This document shows positions 45,959 to 58,600 of a DNA stretch of 64,000 nucleotides, one piece after another. How positions within the stretch are numbered: position 1 is the stretch's first letter; the number at the start of each line of letters is the position of its first letter. The stretch is from Dehalococcoidia bacterium UBA6627 (GTDB taxonomy: Bacteria > Chloroflexota > Dehalococcoidia > UBA2979). The stretch is taken from positions 19,225 through 83,224 of the forward strand of contig DKLZ01000086.1 in assembly GCA_002455955.1 (NCBI GenBank), read 5' to 3'. Position numbers and translations under genes: made by a program. The notes beneath the pieces were generated by a model. The model saw only the letters and a list, made by a program, of their open reading frames with translations. It ran no database searches and was not told the DNA's origin.

Positions 45959-46996
45959 TTAACCACCCTCGCCAATCAGTGATTCTTCCTCTGTCGGTAA
46001 TGCCCTTTCGATCACCTCAATATAATCAAGCGCGCCTGCAGCACCCTCCACGATGCAAGTAAGTGGCTCATCAGCGATATGAACAGGTACTCCAGTCTCA
46101 TGACGAATCAGCTGGTCAATTCGACGGAGCATCGCACCGCCTCCTGTTAACATGATTCCGCGATCTATTACATCGGCAGCTAACTCCGGAGGTGTCTGTT
46201 CCAAGACACGCCGTACTGTCTGAACAATCACCGCTAGTTGATCTTGAATCGCGTGAGTAACTTCACTCGAATTCACCGTGATTGTGCGCGGTAAACCAGT
46301 AATTTGATCTCGGCCACGAACCTGAGCCATCGGATCAACACGCTCATCAGGTAGCGCAGCGCCTATTGCCATTTTCAACTCTTCGGCTGTGCGCTCGCCA
46401 ATTAGTAGGTTGTGGCGACGTTTAATATGCTGGGCGATTTCGTCGTCAAAGCGATCACCCGCCACTCTAACCGACTCGCTCGCAACGATTCCGAACATTG
46501 AAATGACGGCGGCTTCAATTCGACCACCACCAATATCAACTATCATATGGCCGCGAGCAGAACCAACAGGAATTTGAGCACCGATTGCCGCTGCCAGCGG
46601 TTCTGGTATCAAGTGTGCCGGACGTCGCGCCCCAGCTGCCTCGGCTGCGTCGCTTACTGCCCGTCGCTCTACACCTGTTACACCTACAGGAACACATATC
46701 ATTACTTCAGGTCGAATTGGATTAAAACGACCCACAACGCGAGTAATAAAGTAACGAAGCATTGCCTCAGTTATTAAGTAATCTGCGATCACACCGTCAC
46801 GCATCGGCCGAATCACCTGAATAGTACCCGGGTGACGTCCAATCATTGCACGAGCCTGATTACCTACAGCAACTACTGTATTGTCACGTTCGGTGAGCGC
46901 CACAACGGCTGGCTCATCTAAAACCACGCCGCGACCTCGCTCGTAAACGAGCACGTTTGCCGTTCCTAAGTCAATTCCGATTCGCTTCGCGAACAT
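45959..46996 (-). CDS. mreB: MreB/Mbl-type actin-like cell-shape protein
   Basis: 345 residues. [13 protein letters not shown] phosphate loop 1 (6-18), later [18 protein letters not shown] and the adenosine loop [12 protein letters not shown]. Polymerises under the membrane and guides wall synthesis. Alone, with no mreC or mreD; it follows murA on the same strand after 218 bases, as mbl follows murA in Firmicutes. Confidence 0.93.
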   Translation of the reverse strand: MFAKRIGIDLGTANVLVYERGRGVVLDEPAVVALTERDNTVVAVGNQARAMIGRHPGTIQVIRPMRDGVIADYLITEAMLRYFITRVVGRFNPIRPEVMICVPVGVTGVERRAVSDAAEAAGARRPAHLIPEPLAAAIGAQIPVGSARGHMIVDIGGGRIEAAVISMFGIVASESVRVAGDRFDDEIAQHIKRRHNLLIGERTAEELKMAIGAALPDERVDPMAQVRGRDQITGLPRTITVNSSEVTHAIQDQLAVIVQTVRRVLEQTPPELAADVIDRGIMLTGGGAMLRRIDQLIRHETGVPVHIADEPLTCIVEGAAGALDYIEVIERALPTEEESLIGEGG

Positions 46997-47103
46997 CGTC
47001 CATTAGTGGCACCGTGCGCCACCATCCTAATTATCGCTGATTCAGCAGAGCTGGGGTCAGGCTAGAATAGCGCCTCAAGAGAAGGACTGCATCGACGTCG
47101 CAC

Positions 47104-47128
47104 AAAAAAATGACCCAGCTTCCAGCTG
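47104..47128 (-). terminator. Possible terminator downstream of murA
   Basis: On the minus strand CAGCT-GGA-AGCTG (47116-47128) is followed, after five bases, by a T7 run (47104-47110). Short stem, about 87 bases after the murA stop. Confidence 0.35.
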
Positions 47129-47214
47129 TATTCGTACCCGTACGATCTTGCTCAATAAGAAAATCGCTTGAAGATGCCGATTACGCTTATCAATTCCAAT
47201 CTAAAAAACATTTC

Positions 47215-48468
47215 TTATATGCGAGCTACCTCGGCACCCAATGCAGTCAGTTGTTCGGTCAAATGAGCGTAACCACGATCTAAGTGTTCAACACCTGCAA
47301 CGCTCGTCTCACCACTGGCTGCTAACCCGCCGATCACAACTGCTGCACCAGCGCGAATATCGAGCGCACGCACCACAGCACCACTCAGGTTTCCGCCTCC
47401 TTCAATGATAACGCTCTGACCTCCGACGATAATTCGTGCTCCTAGCGTGCGTAGTTCCCCGACATACAAGGTTCTGTTATCGAACACACGCTCGTGGATA
47501 GTGGATACTCCCTGCACTTGCGTCAGTGTAGCGGCCATTGGCGCATGCAGATCAGTCGGAAATCCCGGATAAGGCACTGCTTGTACCTGGATAGCGCGTA
47601 GCGGATGAGGACACGAAACTTGCACGCCAAACTCATCGCCAACTTCGACCTTGGCATCGAGTTCCTGAAACTTTGAAAGAAGTGAGTCGAGTGATCTTGG
47701 GTCTGCGTTAGTAATCCGTACGTCACCACCGGTTGCAATTCCACCTAGCAAATAAGTCCCCGCCTCGATCCGATCAGGAATCACCTCGTACTCTGTTCCA
47801 TGCAGTTGGTCCACACCCTCGATCATCATAATTCCAGTGCCATGTCCACTAATTCTCGCGCCCATCGAGTTCAGCATATTAGCTGCCATCGATACCTCAG
47901 GTTCCGTTGCCGCATTCACGATCGTCGTCGTACCTTCAGCCAACGTAGCCGCGAACATTACATTTACCGTTCCTAGGACAGAAGGGTAATCAAGAAATAT
48001 CCGCGTGCCTCTGAGCTTCGAAGCCCGTGCAAGCCATTCAGCACCGGAGCGCTCTACTGTCGCACCCAATGCTCGGAAGCCTGCCAAGTGCACATCGACA
48101 GGACGAACACCTATCACATCACCTCCCGGTGATGCGCAACCCGCCTCACCGACTCGAGCAAGCACAGGTCCCATCACAAGAAATGACGCTCGTAGTGCCA
48201 TAACTCGTGCAATCGGTGGAGACGTCGAAGTGAAATCGCGTGCCTGCACATGAACCGTCGTGCCACTGATCTCAACTGCCGCACCAAGCGACCGACATAC
48301 ATCAGCCATCTCATTGATATCAGCGATATCAGGCACATTATGAATGGTGACAGGATCCGCACTCAATAACGCCGCGGCTAGAGTGTAGAGAGCTGCGTTC
48401 TTAGATCCCGAAACAGCGATCTCACCCTGGAGCGGCTTCCCACCATGAATTACAAATCTACCATCCAT
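47215..48468 (-). CDS. murA: UDP-N-acetylglucosamine 1-carboxyvinyltransferase, Asp-type active site
   Basis: 417 residues. SGSKNAAL with Lys23 and RASFLVMGPVLAR identify the EPSP-synthase fold of MurA, the first committed step of peptidoglycan synthesis (PEP transfer to UDP-GlcNAc). The active-site loop reads PGGDVIGVRP: Asp117 replaces the Cys that fosfomycin alkylates (Cys115 in E. coli), as in Mycobacterium and Chlamydia. The ATG at 48468 fits homology; no clear ribosome site, and the frame extends to 48525. Downstream of atpC, upstream of mreB. Confidence 0.94.
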   Translation of the reverse strand: MDGRFVIHGGKPLQGEIAVSGSKNAALYTLAAALLSADPVTIHNVPDIADINEMADVCRSLGAAVEISGTTVHVQARDFTSTSPPIARVMALRASFLVMGPVLARVGEAGCASPGGDVIGVRPVDVHLAGFRALGATVERSGAEWLARASKLRGTRIFLDYPSVLGTVNVMFAATLAEGTTTIVNAATEPEVSMAANMLNSMGARISGHGTGIMMIEGVDQLHGTEYEVIPDRIEAGTYLLGGIATGGDVRITNADPRSLDSLLSKFQELDAKVEVGDEFGVQVSCPHPLRAIQVQAVPYPGFPTDLHAPMAATLTQVQGVSTIHERVFDNRTLYVGELRTLGARIIVGGQSVIIEGGGNLSGAVVRALDIRAGAAVVIGGLAASGETSVAGVEHLDRGYAHLTEQLTALGAEVARI

Positions 48469-48592
48469 AGTTCTGAGATTACGACGCCCTATCGAGATGC
48501 GCGATCGCGCTGATACACAAAACACCTTGAAATCAGAAATTTAGTCACGTTGAGTATGTGAACTAACGAGGGATCGGAAACATTTCTATCAG

Positions 48593-49009
48593 CTAATTCC
48601 GCTGTCGAACACGATCTCGCAGCAATGCACGTTGGATCGAAAGTTGCGCTCGCACGAGATCGAAATCAGCTTCGCCTATATCTTCCAAACGACCAGCGAT
48701 CCGTTCCTCTGCCCGTCTACGTGCAGCATCGGCACGTTCCTCATCAATATCCTCCACACGCTCAGCAGCATCCGCAAGAACATTCACTTCGTCGTTCACG
48801 ATCTGCAAAAAGCCACCGTGAACGGCGACCGGTTCTGCAACATTGGCCGCGTGAACAAGCATTTCACCAATGGCGAGACTTACTACAAGCGGTGCGTGAC
48901 CTGGTAGGAGTGTTAATTGACCATCTGCCCCAGGCACAACCAACCGAGTGACATCGTCACGCTCTAAAACCGTTCGATCGGCGGTGACAATAGAAATCGT
49001 GAGCGACAC
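48593..49009 (-). CDS. atpC: ATP synthase F1 subunit epsilon
   Basis: 138 residues. The beta-sandwich (TISIVTADRTVLERDDVTRLVVPG, GQLTLLPGHAPLV) and two C-terminal helices (about 90-138). Couples the central stalk to the c-ring and can inhibit ATP hydrolysis. Start GTG 49009 with AGGATA. Last gene of the atp set. Confidence 0.95.
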   Translation of the reverse strand: MSLTISIVTADRTVLERDDVTRLVVPGADGQLTLLPGHAPLVVSLAIGEMLVHAANVAEPVAVHGGFLQIVNDEVNVLADAAERVEDIDEERADAARRRAEERIAGRLEDIGEADFDLVRAQLSIQRALLRDRVRQRN

Positions 49010-49054
49010 TATCCTATTCCAGTCTCATCGATTTAACGATGCTGCTTCTGTAGA

Positions 49055-51375
<2,321 letters not shown>

Positions 51376-51414
51376 GGTCGTTCCGTTCCCTTCTTGTTAT
51401 TCCTCTTGCTCCGC

Positions 51415-52944
51415 CTAGTAAGCGACGCTACCGAGAAATTCCGTGATCGCGGCCTTAAGCGACTCTTCCGTGGATTCGTCAAGATCGCCAGTAGTCATGA
51501 TTGCGTCGAGAACGCCAGCGTGATTGGCTGCCATAAACTCGTGGTATGCCTTTTCGAGATCACCGAGTTTGTCGACAGGGACCTGGTCTAGGTGCCCATT
51601 AACTCCCATATAAAGCAAGGTTACCTGCTGTGCCAACGTCAGCGGCTGATACTGAGGCTGTTTCAACAGCTCTGTCAAACGCTCACCGCGCGTCAGCTGG
51701 AGGCGAGTAGCAGCATCGAGGTCATCGGTCCCAAATTGGGCGAAGGCTTGAAGTTCTCGGTATTGAGAAAGATCCAGACGGAGCGTACCAGCCACTTTTT
51801 TCATCGCTTTAGTCTGGGCGTCACCACCCACTCGCGAAACAGATATTCCTGGATTGGTCGCCGGGCGCTGTCCTGCGTTGAAAAGGTCCAATTCAAGAAA
51901 TATCTGGCCATCGGTAATTGAGATGACGTTGGTGGGGATATATGCGGATACGTCACCTGCTTGAGTCTCGATCACTGGTAGAGCAGTGACCGAACCACCA
52001 CCATTTGCCTCGTCTACTCGCGCGGCTCGCTCAAGCAAGCGCGAGTGAAGATAGAACACATCGCCAGGATAAGCTTCACGGCCAGGAGGACGCTTCAACA
52101 ACAGTGATACTTCACGGTAAGCCCATGCATGTTTCGAGAGATCATCGTAGATCACAAGGACGTCTCGCCCCTGAGTCATAAAGTATTCAGCTATCGCTGC
52201 TCCAGCATAAGGAGCGAGATACTGAAGTGCCGCCGATTCTGCGGCTGATGCAGAAACGACAATCGTATGATCCATTGCGCCATATTCCTCAAAAATCGCA
52301 ACTGTCTGAGCAACTTTCGAGTCTTTCTGACCAATAGCCACATAGACACAGGTCACATCACCGCCTTTTTGGTTAATCACTGCATCGATACCGATGGCGC
52401 TTTTACCAATAGAGCGGTCTCCAATGATCAATTCTCGCTGTCCCCGACCTAGAGGGATCATCGCATCAATCGCCTTGATTCCTGTCTGCAGTGGTTCGTC
52501 AACGTGAACACGACTCACAACATCCGGTGCGATTCTTTCCACAGGAAAACTCTCTGTGGTAGTGATCGGTCCACGCTCATCCATCGGGTCACCCAGTGGA
52601 TTCACAACACGTCCGACAAGTGCGTCACCGACCGGAATTGAAGCAACGAGCCCAGTGGTTCGAACTTCGTCACCTTCTTTTACTGCAGAATAGTCACCGA
52701 GGATGATCGCTCCTACAGTCTCTTCTTCAAGGTTGAGTGCAAGACCTCGGATCGGTCTGCCTTCACTGTCACTCGAACTGAACTCGAGCAATTCTGATGA
52801 CATACATTCCCCGAGACCGTGAATCTCAGCGATCCCATCACCGGCAACGATGACGGTACCAACACTTGCCTCGACTGCTTCCGCATCAAAGCCTTCGATC
52901 TGCTGTTTCAAAATCGAGGCTATCTCTTCAGCTCGAATGACCAT
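51415..52944 (-). CDS. atpA: ATP synthase F1 subunit alpha
   Basis: 509 residues. P-loop [28 protein letters not shown] and the Arg-bearing [17 protein letters not shown] (arginine finger). Non-catalytic nucleotide-binding subunit. GGGGG lies six bases before the ATG. Confidence 0.97.
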   Translation of the reverse strand: MVIRAEEIASILKQQIEGFDAEAVEASVGTVIVAGDGIAEIHGLGECMSSELLEFSSSDSEGRPIRGLALNLEEETVGAIILGDYSAVKEGDEVRTTGLVASIPVGDALVGRVVNPLGDPMDERGPITTTESFPVERIAPDVVSRVHVDEPLQTGIKAIDAMIPLGRGQRELIIGDRSIGKSAIGIDAVINQKGGDVTCVYVAIGQKDSKVAQTVAIFEEYGAMDHTIVVSASAAESAALQYLAPYAGAAIAEYFMTQGRDVLVIYDDLSKHAWAYREVSLLLKRPPGREAYPGDVFYLHSRLLERAARVDEANGGGSVTALPVIETQAGDVSAYIPTNVISITDGQIFLELDLFNAGQRPATNPGISVSRVGGDAQTKAMKKVAGTLRLDLSQYRELQAFAQFGTDDLDAATRLQLTRGERLTELLKQPQYQPLTLAQQVTLLYMGVNGHLDQVPVDKLGDLEKAYHEFMAANHAGVLDAIMTTGDLDESTEESLKAAITEFLGSVAY

Positions 52945-52988
52945 CGAAGTCCCCCTGGGACGCTTCCCTTATTCCTGCAAGCTCCCGC

Positions 52989-53549
52989 CTAACGGGACGC
53001 TCGCTCTAGTTCTCGTTTTAAACTGCGCAGTCGACTGCGAGTTGACGCGTCGTACAGACGGTCAGCTATTCTCACGGTCATACCACCAAGCATTTCCTCA
53101 TCGACCGAAGCTTCGAGGGCAATCTGCTTCCCAGTCTGTTCGGTCAACTGTTGCTCAATCTTTGATCGTCGATCCTCGTCTAGCGCAACTGCTGTCGTGA
53201 CGGTCGCTCGTCCAATTTTTCGCTCATCATCTAGGAGTTCCTGATAGAAGGTCGCTATCGACGGACCTAATGCTAAGCGAGATTTACGACGCAGCAACCG
53301 GAACAGGTTAAGTTGCTTCCTCCCCATCCCAGGGTGCACTTGCTCCACAATCACTGTGAATCGTTCGTCAGTCATCCCATCTGCTTGTAATGCATTCACG
53401 AACTCAGCACGTTCCGTCAACTGCTCGAGTGTGCCAACGGATGCAAGCCATTCGTCAAGATTTCCATCCTGACGGGCGATCTCTAACACTGCCAGCGCAT
53501 AGCGGCGTCCGGCGATATCGCGAGTTCCTGACAATTTTCTATTCCCCAA
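52989..53549 (-). CDS. atpH: ATP synthase subunit delta (OSCP)
   Basis: About 181-186 residues. An N-terminal helical bundle beginning RRYALAVLEIA and a C-terminal part ending in GMTVRIADRLYDASTRSRL, the OSCP/delta signature. Joins F1 to the b stalk. No ATG is available: TTG at 53549 or TTG at 53534, the latter with GGGGA eight bases upstream and so my preference. Confidence 0.92.
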   Translation of the reverse strand: MGNRKLSGTRDIAGRRYALAVLEIARQDGNLDEWLASVGTLEQLTERAEFVNALQADGMTDERFTVIVEQVHPGMGRKQLNLFRLLRRKSRLALGPSIATFYQELLDDERKIGRATVTTAVALDEDRRSKIEQQLTEQTGKQIALEASVDEEMLGGMTVRIADRLYDASTRSRLRSLKRELERASR

Positions 53550-53558
53550 CTATCGATA

Positions 53559-54215
53559 TCAATTGTCACCGCCTTGACCGAAGCGCCCATCTACAAGCGC
53601 TTCATCGATCAACCGACGGTGAGCATCTTGATCGATCGCCTGACCCACAACCTGCTCAGCAGCACGAATTGTTATATCCGCGAACTCAGAGCGCAGCTGT
53701 TGAACTGCCTGTTCACGCTCAAGTGCAATCTCTTCTCGCGCGCGAGTGAGGATCTGCTCTGCATCACTACGTGCCTTTTCTTCGAGCTCTTCACGTAGTC
53801 GTGCTGCCGCTTCCTGAGCGCGAGCCGTTGCCTCTCGAGCTTCGATACGCGCCTCTTCGAGCACTCTTCCGGCTGCCTCTTCACTCTCTGCCGCCTGATC
53901 CGCTGCTTCTTTCGATCGCTGCAGACCTTCTTCTATCTTCTGCTTACGCTCATCAAGCATCCTCAAAATGGGCTTCCATAGCAGTAGACGAAGAACAACT
54001 AGAAGAATCGCGAAGTTGACCAACTGAGCGATTAGCCCAGGCAGATTGAGCCCTAGCGCAGCAATTCCTTCTTTTTGTTCAGCGGCACCCACAACACCAG
54101 GCGCCAACGCAACCAACGTCGCGATAAACACCGCTCTGACACGCAGCACACTGAGCCGTGCAGTAATCAGACTGCACAGCCCGAAGACGTTAAACAATAG
54201 CCTCGGTTGCCTCAT
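53559..54215 (-). CDS. atpF: ATP synthase Fo subunit b with signal-like N-terminal extension
   Basis: 218 residues, longer than the usual ~160-170. Residues 1-45 look like a signal peptide (basic RQPRLLF, hydrophobic AVFIATLVALAPGVV, then GAAEQ); the true b sequence starts near 50 with one span (LIAQLVNFAILLVVLRLLLW, 61-80) and then a long charged coiled coil. Peripheral stator. ATG 54215 with GGAGAG upstream; the frame is open to 54260 without support. Confidence 0.92.
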   Translation of the reverse strand: MRQPRLLFNVFGLCSLITARLSVLRVRAVFIATLVALAPGVVGAAEQKEGIAALGLNLPGLIAQLVNFAILLVVLRLLLWKPILRMLDERKQKIEEGLQRSKEAADQAAESEEAAGRVLEEARIEAREATARAQEAAARLREELEEKARSDAEQILTRAREEIALEREQAVQQLRSEFADITIRAAEQVVGQAIDQDAHRRLIDEALVDGRFGQGGDN

Positions 54216-54279
54216 CACACTCTCCTCGGTGCGGATGGGTGTGGGATAAACCACAACCATCCACCGTGGTCATGAGGTT

Positions 54280-54687
<408 letters not shown>

Positions 54688-54696
54688 TCAATAACC

Positions 54697-55830
54697 CTAA
54701 TGCGCTCCTTCAGGTTCATGGTCATCTCCGTGATGCGATACTGCTGTCACCGCGAACACGAGTGTGAGCATGGCAAAAACGAACGCTTGTACCAAACCGA
54801 CAAATAGCTCCAGTCCGTAGAACACATCAACCAGCACGAACGGAACTAGGAATGTCATCATTAGCAACAAGACTTCTCCTGCAAAGATATTCCCGAAAAG
54901 ACGAAAAGTGAACGAGACCATCCGAGAAAGCTCAGAAATGAATTCTAGAAGTCCAACGAACACGTCGATCAATCCTCCGCCAATATCACCTCGCAGCAGT
55001 TTCCCAAAACCGAAAAATTTCTTTAAGTATGATAATCCAAGAGTCTGTAAGCCCCAGAATTCAACAAAGATGAATGAGAAAATCGCGATAGCAAGTGGGG
55101 CGTTAACGTCGGTCATCACCGATCGGAAATACGGGGCAATCAGTCCAGAAAATCTGGTGACACTCGCCACTTGCTCATTCTCATTTTCAGCATTTGGGGC
55201 TGTAGTATGGCCGATCGCAAAAGGCGCACTAGCAGAAACGTGCGCAACTGAGCTCAGTGCGCGAGCGTGGCCTCCATCGTCAGTCTCTTCAACCACCCTT
55301 CCGTCGCTATATTCGATGAAGATGGGCTCGCCAGCACCAGTGTCGACCTGCTCCGGATTCAACGGGATTACTGCTAGTTCAAATCCCGCTATGGTTTGAT
55401 GTTCTAAAACTGCCTGCTTCTTACCAAAGCCAGGCTCGGTAAGCCCAATAACGTTGTTGATGGGAAGCAATCCTGCGTAATTTGAGACGAGAACAAAGAA
55501 AAAGATCGTAGCCACGAGCGGAAAAAACCTTCGGCCATTTTTCTCACCTGCAACTTGAACCACGATATCGAAAAAGGCCTCGACACCAGCTTCGACAGCA
55601 CCACTGAAACCACTAGGTACAAGAGAGAGATTCCGACCAACAAAGAACGCAAGGACTACAAGGAACAAAACGACAAACCAAGATGTAAACATCGTGTTAG
55701 TTACATCGAGGGGCCCCCAGTGAAATACTGTCTCAGGGGCAACAATAATCGCGGGAGAGGGGCCACCAACGAAAATGACGCCAACTGCTATCAGCACCAA
55801 CACACCAAGCACAATAAACGATACACGCAT
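54697..55830 (-). CDS. atpB: ATP synthase Fo subunit a with large acidic insertion
   Basis: 377 residues, about 100 more than usual. The essential Arg is Arg310 in SFTFRLFGN; ADVN-like DVNAPLAIAIFSF follows the insertion. Residues about 128-230, between an early span (NYAGLLP) and the conserved core, form a hydrophilic, acid-rich stretch (EYSDGRVVEETDDGGH, NAENENEQ) not seen in common a subunits. Proton channel half-sites. Confidence 0.92.
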   Translation of the reverse strand: MRVSFIVLGVLVLIAVGVIFVGGPSPAIIVAPETVFHWGPLDVTNTMFTSWFVVLFLVVLAFFVGRNLSLVPSGFSGAVEAGVEAFFDIVVQVAGEKNGRRFFPLVATIFFFVLVSNYAGLLPINNVIGLTEPGFGKKQAVLEHQTIAGFELAVIPLNPEQVDTGAGEPIFIEYSDGRVVEETDDGGHARALSSVAHVSASAPFAIGHTTAPNAENENEQVASVTRFSGLIAPYFRSVMTDVNAPLAIAIFSFIFVEFWGLQTLGLSYLKKFFGFGKLLRGDIGGGLIDVFVGLLEFISELSRMVSFTFRLFGNIFAGEVLLLMMTFLVPFVLVDVFYGLELFVGLVQAFVFAMLTLVFAVTAVSHHGDDHEPEGAH

Positions 55831-55848
55831 CAGTGAGACCCTCGAGTG

Positions 55849-56067
55849 CTACCCGTGATCTTTGCGCTCGACACGCAGGAACTCTTGGAGTTGTCTGTAG
55901 GCACCAAGTAACCCCGCCATCAATCCGATTAGGAGAAAAACCAGTGTGAACGCTGGCTCTGTATCAAAGCGATTATCGATGAGGTGTCCGATTACCGTCG
56001 GCACCACGATAGCCGCTGCAAGATAGCTCCCAATCCCTATTAACCCTAAAACTGGTGAATTCCACAT
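55849..56067 (-). CDS. atpI: AtpZ/AtpI-family assembly protein
   Basis: 72 residues, two hydrophobic spans (SPVLGLIGIGSYLAAAIVVP and FTLVFLLIGLMAGLLGAY) with a short loop ending HLIDNRFDTEP, as in AtpZ/AtpI proteins that help c-ring assembly or Mg2+ supply. First gene of the atp operon, 18 bases before atpB. Confidence 0.85.
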   Translation of the reverse strand: MWNSPVLGLIGIGSYLAAAIVVPTVIGHLIDNRFDTEPAFTLVFLLIGLMAGLLGAYRQLQEFLRVERKDHG

Positions 56068-56199
56068 GGCCTATCTCGATTCGGGAGCGAGGCCAGCAGG
56101 ACGTTAGCATGGCCAAATCGGTGGATCAACCGCTTGTGACTCAAAGCACTAGTGCACGCGCTGTATCAACGGTGACAAATACGCATCGTACTAGCGCAG

Positions 56200-56736
56200 C
56201 TACTCAGTCAGGCTGCCAAGATCATCCAAATCAAGACCTGAAACAAAATCCCGGAACGCTGAGAGTTTTTCCAGCTCTTCAGCGGTTGCTGGTGTTTGCA
56301 CTTCGCCACCAGCTCCCTCTATCGGCTGCCCATCTTCATCAAGAAGAACACCTGCTCGTTCAATCACTTCGGGAGAGACGAAGATTGGGACGTTTGCTCG
56401 AACAGCAAGTGCTATAGCATCCGAAGGTCGCGAATCGATCTCAATCGTCTCACCATCACGTTCGATTAATATCTGAGAAAAAAACGTGTCTTGCTTGAGA
56501 TCATTTACGATCACTGAAACGATCCGACCACCCAATTCTGAAACCAATTCCCCCATCAAGTCATGAGTCTGTGGCCGTGACACTGTTACATCTTGTAATC
56601 GAAAGGCAATCGCGTCCGCAACATCAGCACCTATCCAAATTGGAAGGTAGCGATCAGCATCCTTCTCTTTGAGCACAACTACTCGTCGATAATGACGTAG
56701 ACCTACACGAATGCTGTCGATTACCAGCTCAATCAA
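56200..56736 (-). CDS. DUF151 bifunctional nuclease family protein
   Basis: 178 residues. The DUF151 pattern is clear (RVVVLKEKDADRYLPIWIG, RPQTHDLMGELV, IEIDSRPSDAIALAVRANVPIFVSPEV). Relatives have reported nuclease activity; the cellular role is unclear. Start: TTG at 56736 with AAGGAG six bases upstream gives MIELVIDSIRVG, matching the usual start of the family. Upstream of atpI by 132 bases on the same strand. Confidence 0.88.
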   Translation of the reverse strand: MIELVIDSIRVGLRHYRRVVVLKEKDADRYLPIWIGADVADAIAFRLQDVTVSRPQTHDLMGELVSELGGRIVSVIVNDLKQDTFFSQILIERDGETIEIDSRPSDAIALAVRANVPIFVSPEVIERAGVLLDEDGQPIEGAGGEVQTPATAEELEKLSAFRDFVSGLDLDDLGSLTE

Positions 56737-56819
56737 GCGTTTCTCCTTGACTGTCAAGTTGCGGTCTCGCGATTCGAGTGTAGGAGTCGCTTGTTCAGGT
56801 GGTCAACGAACCAGCTAGT

Positions 56820-57665
56820 TCACCGCGCTTCATTAATCGCGTCACGTAGCTCTTGCGCTGCATTTCGTGCCGTTTCTGCCCAACCACCAACGGCACAACC
56901 ATTTTCGACTGGCTGTGCATAAAGGATGCTTCGGGAAGCATTCACGAGAATATTTCCTCCAGTCGCATCAAGCGCACTACTGACTGCAACATGAATATCT
57001 GCCTGCTGAGCTCCAATACCTGGTAAAAGCATCAACTGATCGGGACAAATGGCCCTCACTCGTGCAACCTCATCTGGATAAGTCGCGCCGACTACTAGCC
57101 CAACATTCCCTCGCTCATTCCAATCGCGTGACAGCTTAGCGACCTGTTCATAGACTCTGACGTCACCAACCATCAAATCCTGTAGATCGCCGGCACTTGG
57201 ATTAGAAGTACGACATAAAATAAATATGTGACGGTCCTCGTACGAAAGGAACGGCTCCAACGCATCGAATCCTAGATATGGATTCAACGTCACTGCATCA
57301 GCTCCGGCCCAGTCGAACAGCGCTGCCGCGTAAGCAGCTGCAGTGTGACCAACGTCACCTCGCTTCGCATCTAAAAGAACCGGCGTCTCATCTGGGACGT
57401 GATTAATTACCTCTCGCAAGATGCGCCAGCCATCATCACCAAGCTGCTCAAAGAACGCGGTGTTTGGTTTGTAGGCGCATACGAGATCAGAAGTCGCTTC
57501 GATTATGCCAATTAAGAAGTCTTCAACGCTGACGCCAACAGGGATCCGATTGGGGTCCGGATCGAGGCCCAGACACAGTAACGAATTCCTAGCATTTACA
57601 GCTGTGTCGAAACGTTGACGGAAACTTCCAGCTGTTCTCGTGTTGTAACCAGCGGCAGTAGTCAT
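56820..57665 (-). CDS. pyrF: Orotidine-5'-phosphate decarboxylase, type 2
   Basis: 281 residues; the longer type-2 form. LCLGLDPDPNRIP at the N-terminus and the catalytic LLDAKRGDVGHTAAAYA (Lys/Asp pair) are present, with GIGAQQADIH later. Decarboxylates OMP to UMP. GGGGGT precedes the ATG. Lies between murI and the DUF151 gene. Confidence 0.95.
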   Translation of the reverse strand: MTTAAGYNTRTAGSFRQRFDTAVNARNSLLCLGLDPDPNRIPVGVSVEDFLIGIIEATSDLVCAYKPNTAFFEQLGDDGWRILREVINHVPDETPVLLDAKRGDVGHTAAAYAAALFDWAGADAVTLNPYLGFDALEPFLSYEDRHIFILCRTSNPSAGDLQDLMVGDVRVYEQVAKLSRDWNERGNVGLVVGATYPDEVARVRAICPDQLMLLPGIGAQQADIHVAVSSALDATGGNILVNASRSILYAQPVENGCAVGGWAETARNAAQELRDAINEAR

Positions 57666-57694
57666 TTTGTACCCCCGTAGACAATTGGACTCTA

Positions 57695-58513
57695 TTATCG
57701 CTCTTCTTTGATCGGAAGCGCTCGAATATCAACAAGGTCGGGCAAAAATTCACCCATTTCTCGCAATCGCCCGATGGCTACCGAAAAGTCCTGACGATTG
57801 CCTGTTACATCGTAATTAATTGGCTGAGGCGAACCTGTCGTCAAGAGTTGCCCCTCTTCCGAGAGCACTGCAAGTGTCCGTCGTGCAACAGCATCGGCTG
57901 CGTCAATAACTGCGACATGATCAGGCAGAACCGATCGCAGTACCACCTCAATAAATCCATAATGTGTACAACCAAGAGCAACAGCATCGGCTCCAGATTC
58001 GACCGGTCCCCGTGTTGCATCATCAAGCATCGTGAAGACTCGCCGATCGCGAACCAGCCCGTTCTCTATAAGATCAGCGAGGCCTGGCATAGGTACAGTG
58101 TGCACCATAACACCCATTGCATGTTCAGCTTCCAATCGCGCTAACCGATCACCTTTTGCGGTACCGACGGTCGTAAGCACGATTACCTTACCGGTCATAC
58201 TCTCCGCGACAGCAGGCTTCAGCGGAGGCTCCATTCCTACGATCGGCACTGGTAACTCTGCCCGCAATCGATCAAGCGCAGCTGATGATGCGGTGTTACA
58301 AGCAACAACAAGAATCGTGCAGCCCCGGTCCACGAGACTCTGACCAACTGCAACAACCCGTTCTTCTACTTCTTCAGCCATTCGTTCGCCGTAGGGGAAT
58401 CGAGCTGTATCTGCCATGTAGAAAATCGGAAGGGAGGGGGCACGCTCCCGCAGTGCACGAACAACTGTCAGTCCACCGAGCCCTGAATCAAAAATGCCAG
58501 CTTGGGCAAGCAC
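57695..58513 (-). CDS. murI: Glutamate racemase
   Basis: About 272 residues. Both catalytic cysteines are visible (VACNTASS and GCTHYG), with GIFDSGLGGLTV at the N-terminus and GMEPPLKPA. Makes D-glutamate for peptidoglycan. I chose GTG 58513 because homology starts at AQAGIFDSG and GGAGG lies upstream, though at a long 11-base spacing; TTG 58567 is the alternative. Divergent from comB; 29 bases before pyrF. Confidence 0.93.
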   Translation of the reverse strand: MLAQAGIFDSGLGGLTVVRALRERAPSLPIFYMADTARFPYGERMAEEVEERVVAVGQSLVDRGCTILVVACNTASSAALDRLRAELPVPIVGMEPPLKPAVAESMTGKVIVLTTVGTAKGDRLARLEAEHAMGVMVHTVPMPGLADLIENGLVRDRRVFTMLDDATRGPVESGADAVALGCTHYGFIEVVLRSVLPDHVAVIDAADAVARRTLAVLSEEGQLLTTGSPQPINYDVTGNRQDFSVAIGRLREMGEFLPDLVDIRALPIKEER

Positions 58514-58600
58514 AGTATGCGTGTCCTCCCTATGGTTTTGAACCTGCATCTGGTCTTTACTGAACAATCTAATCGTTCCTCAGACTAACCTTGGCCCACT

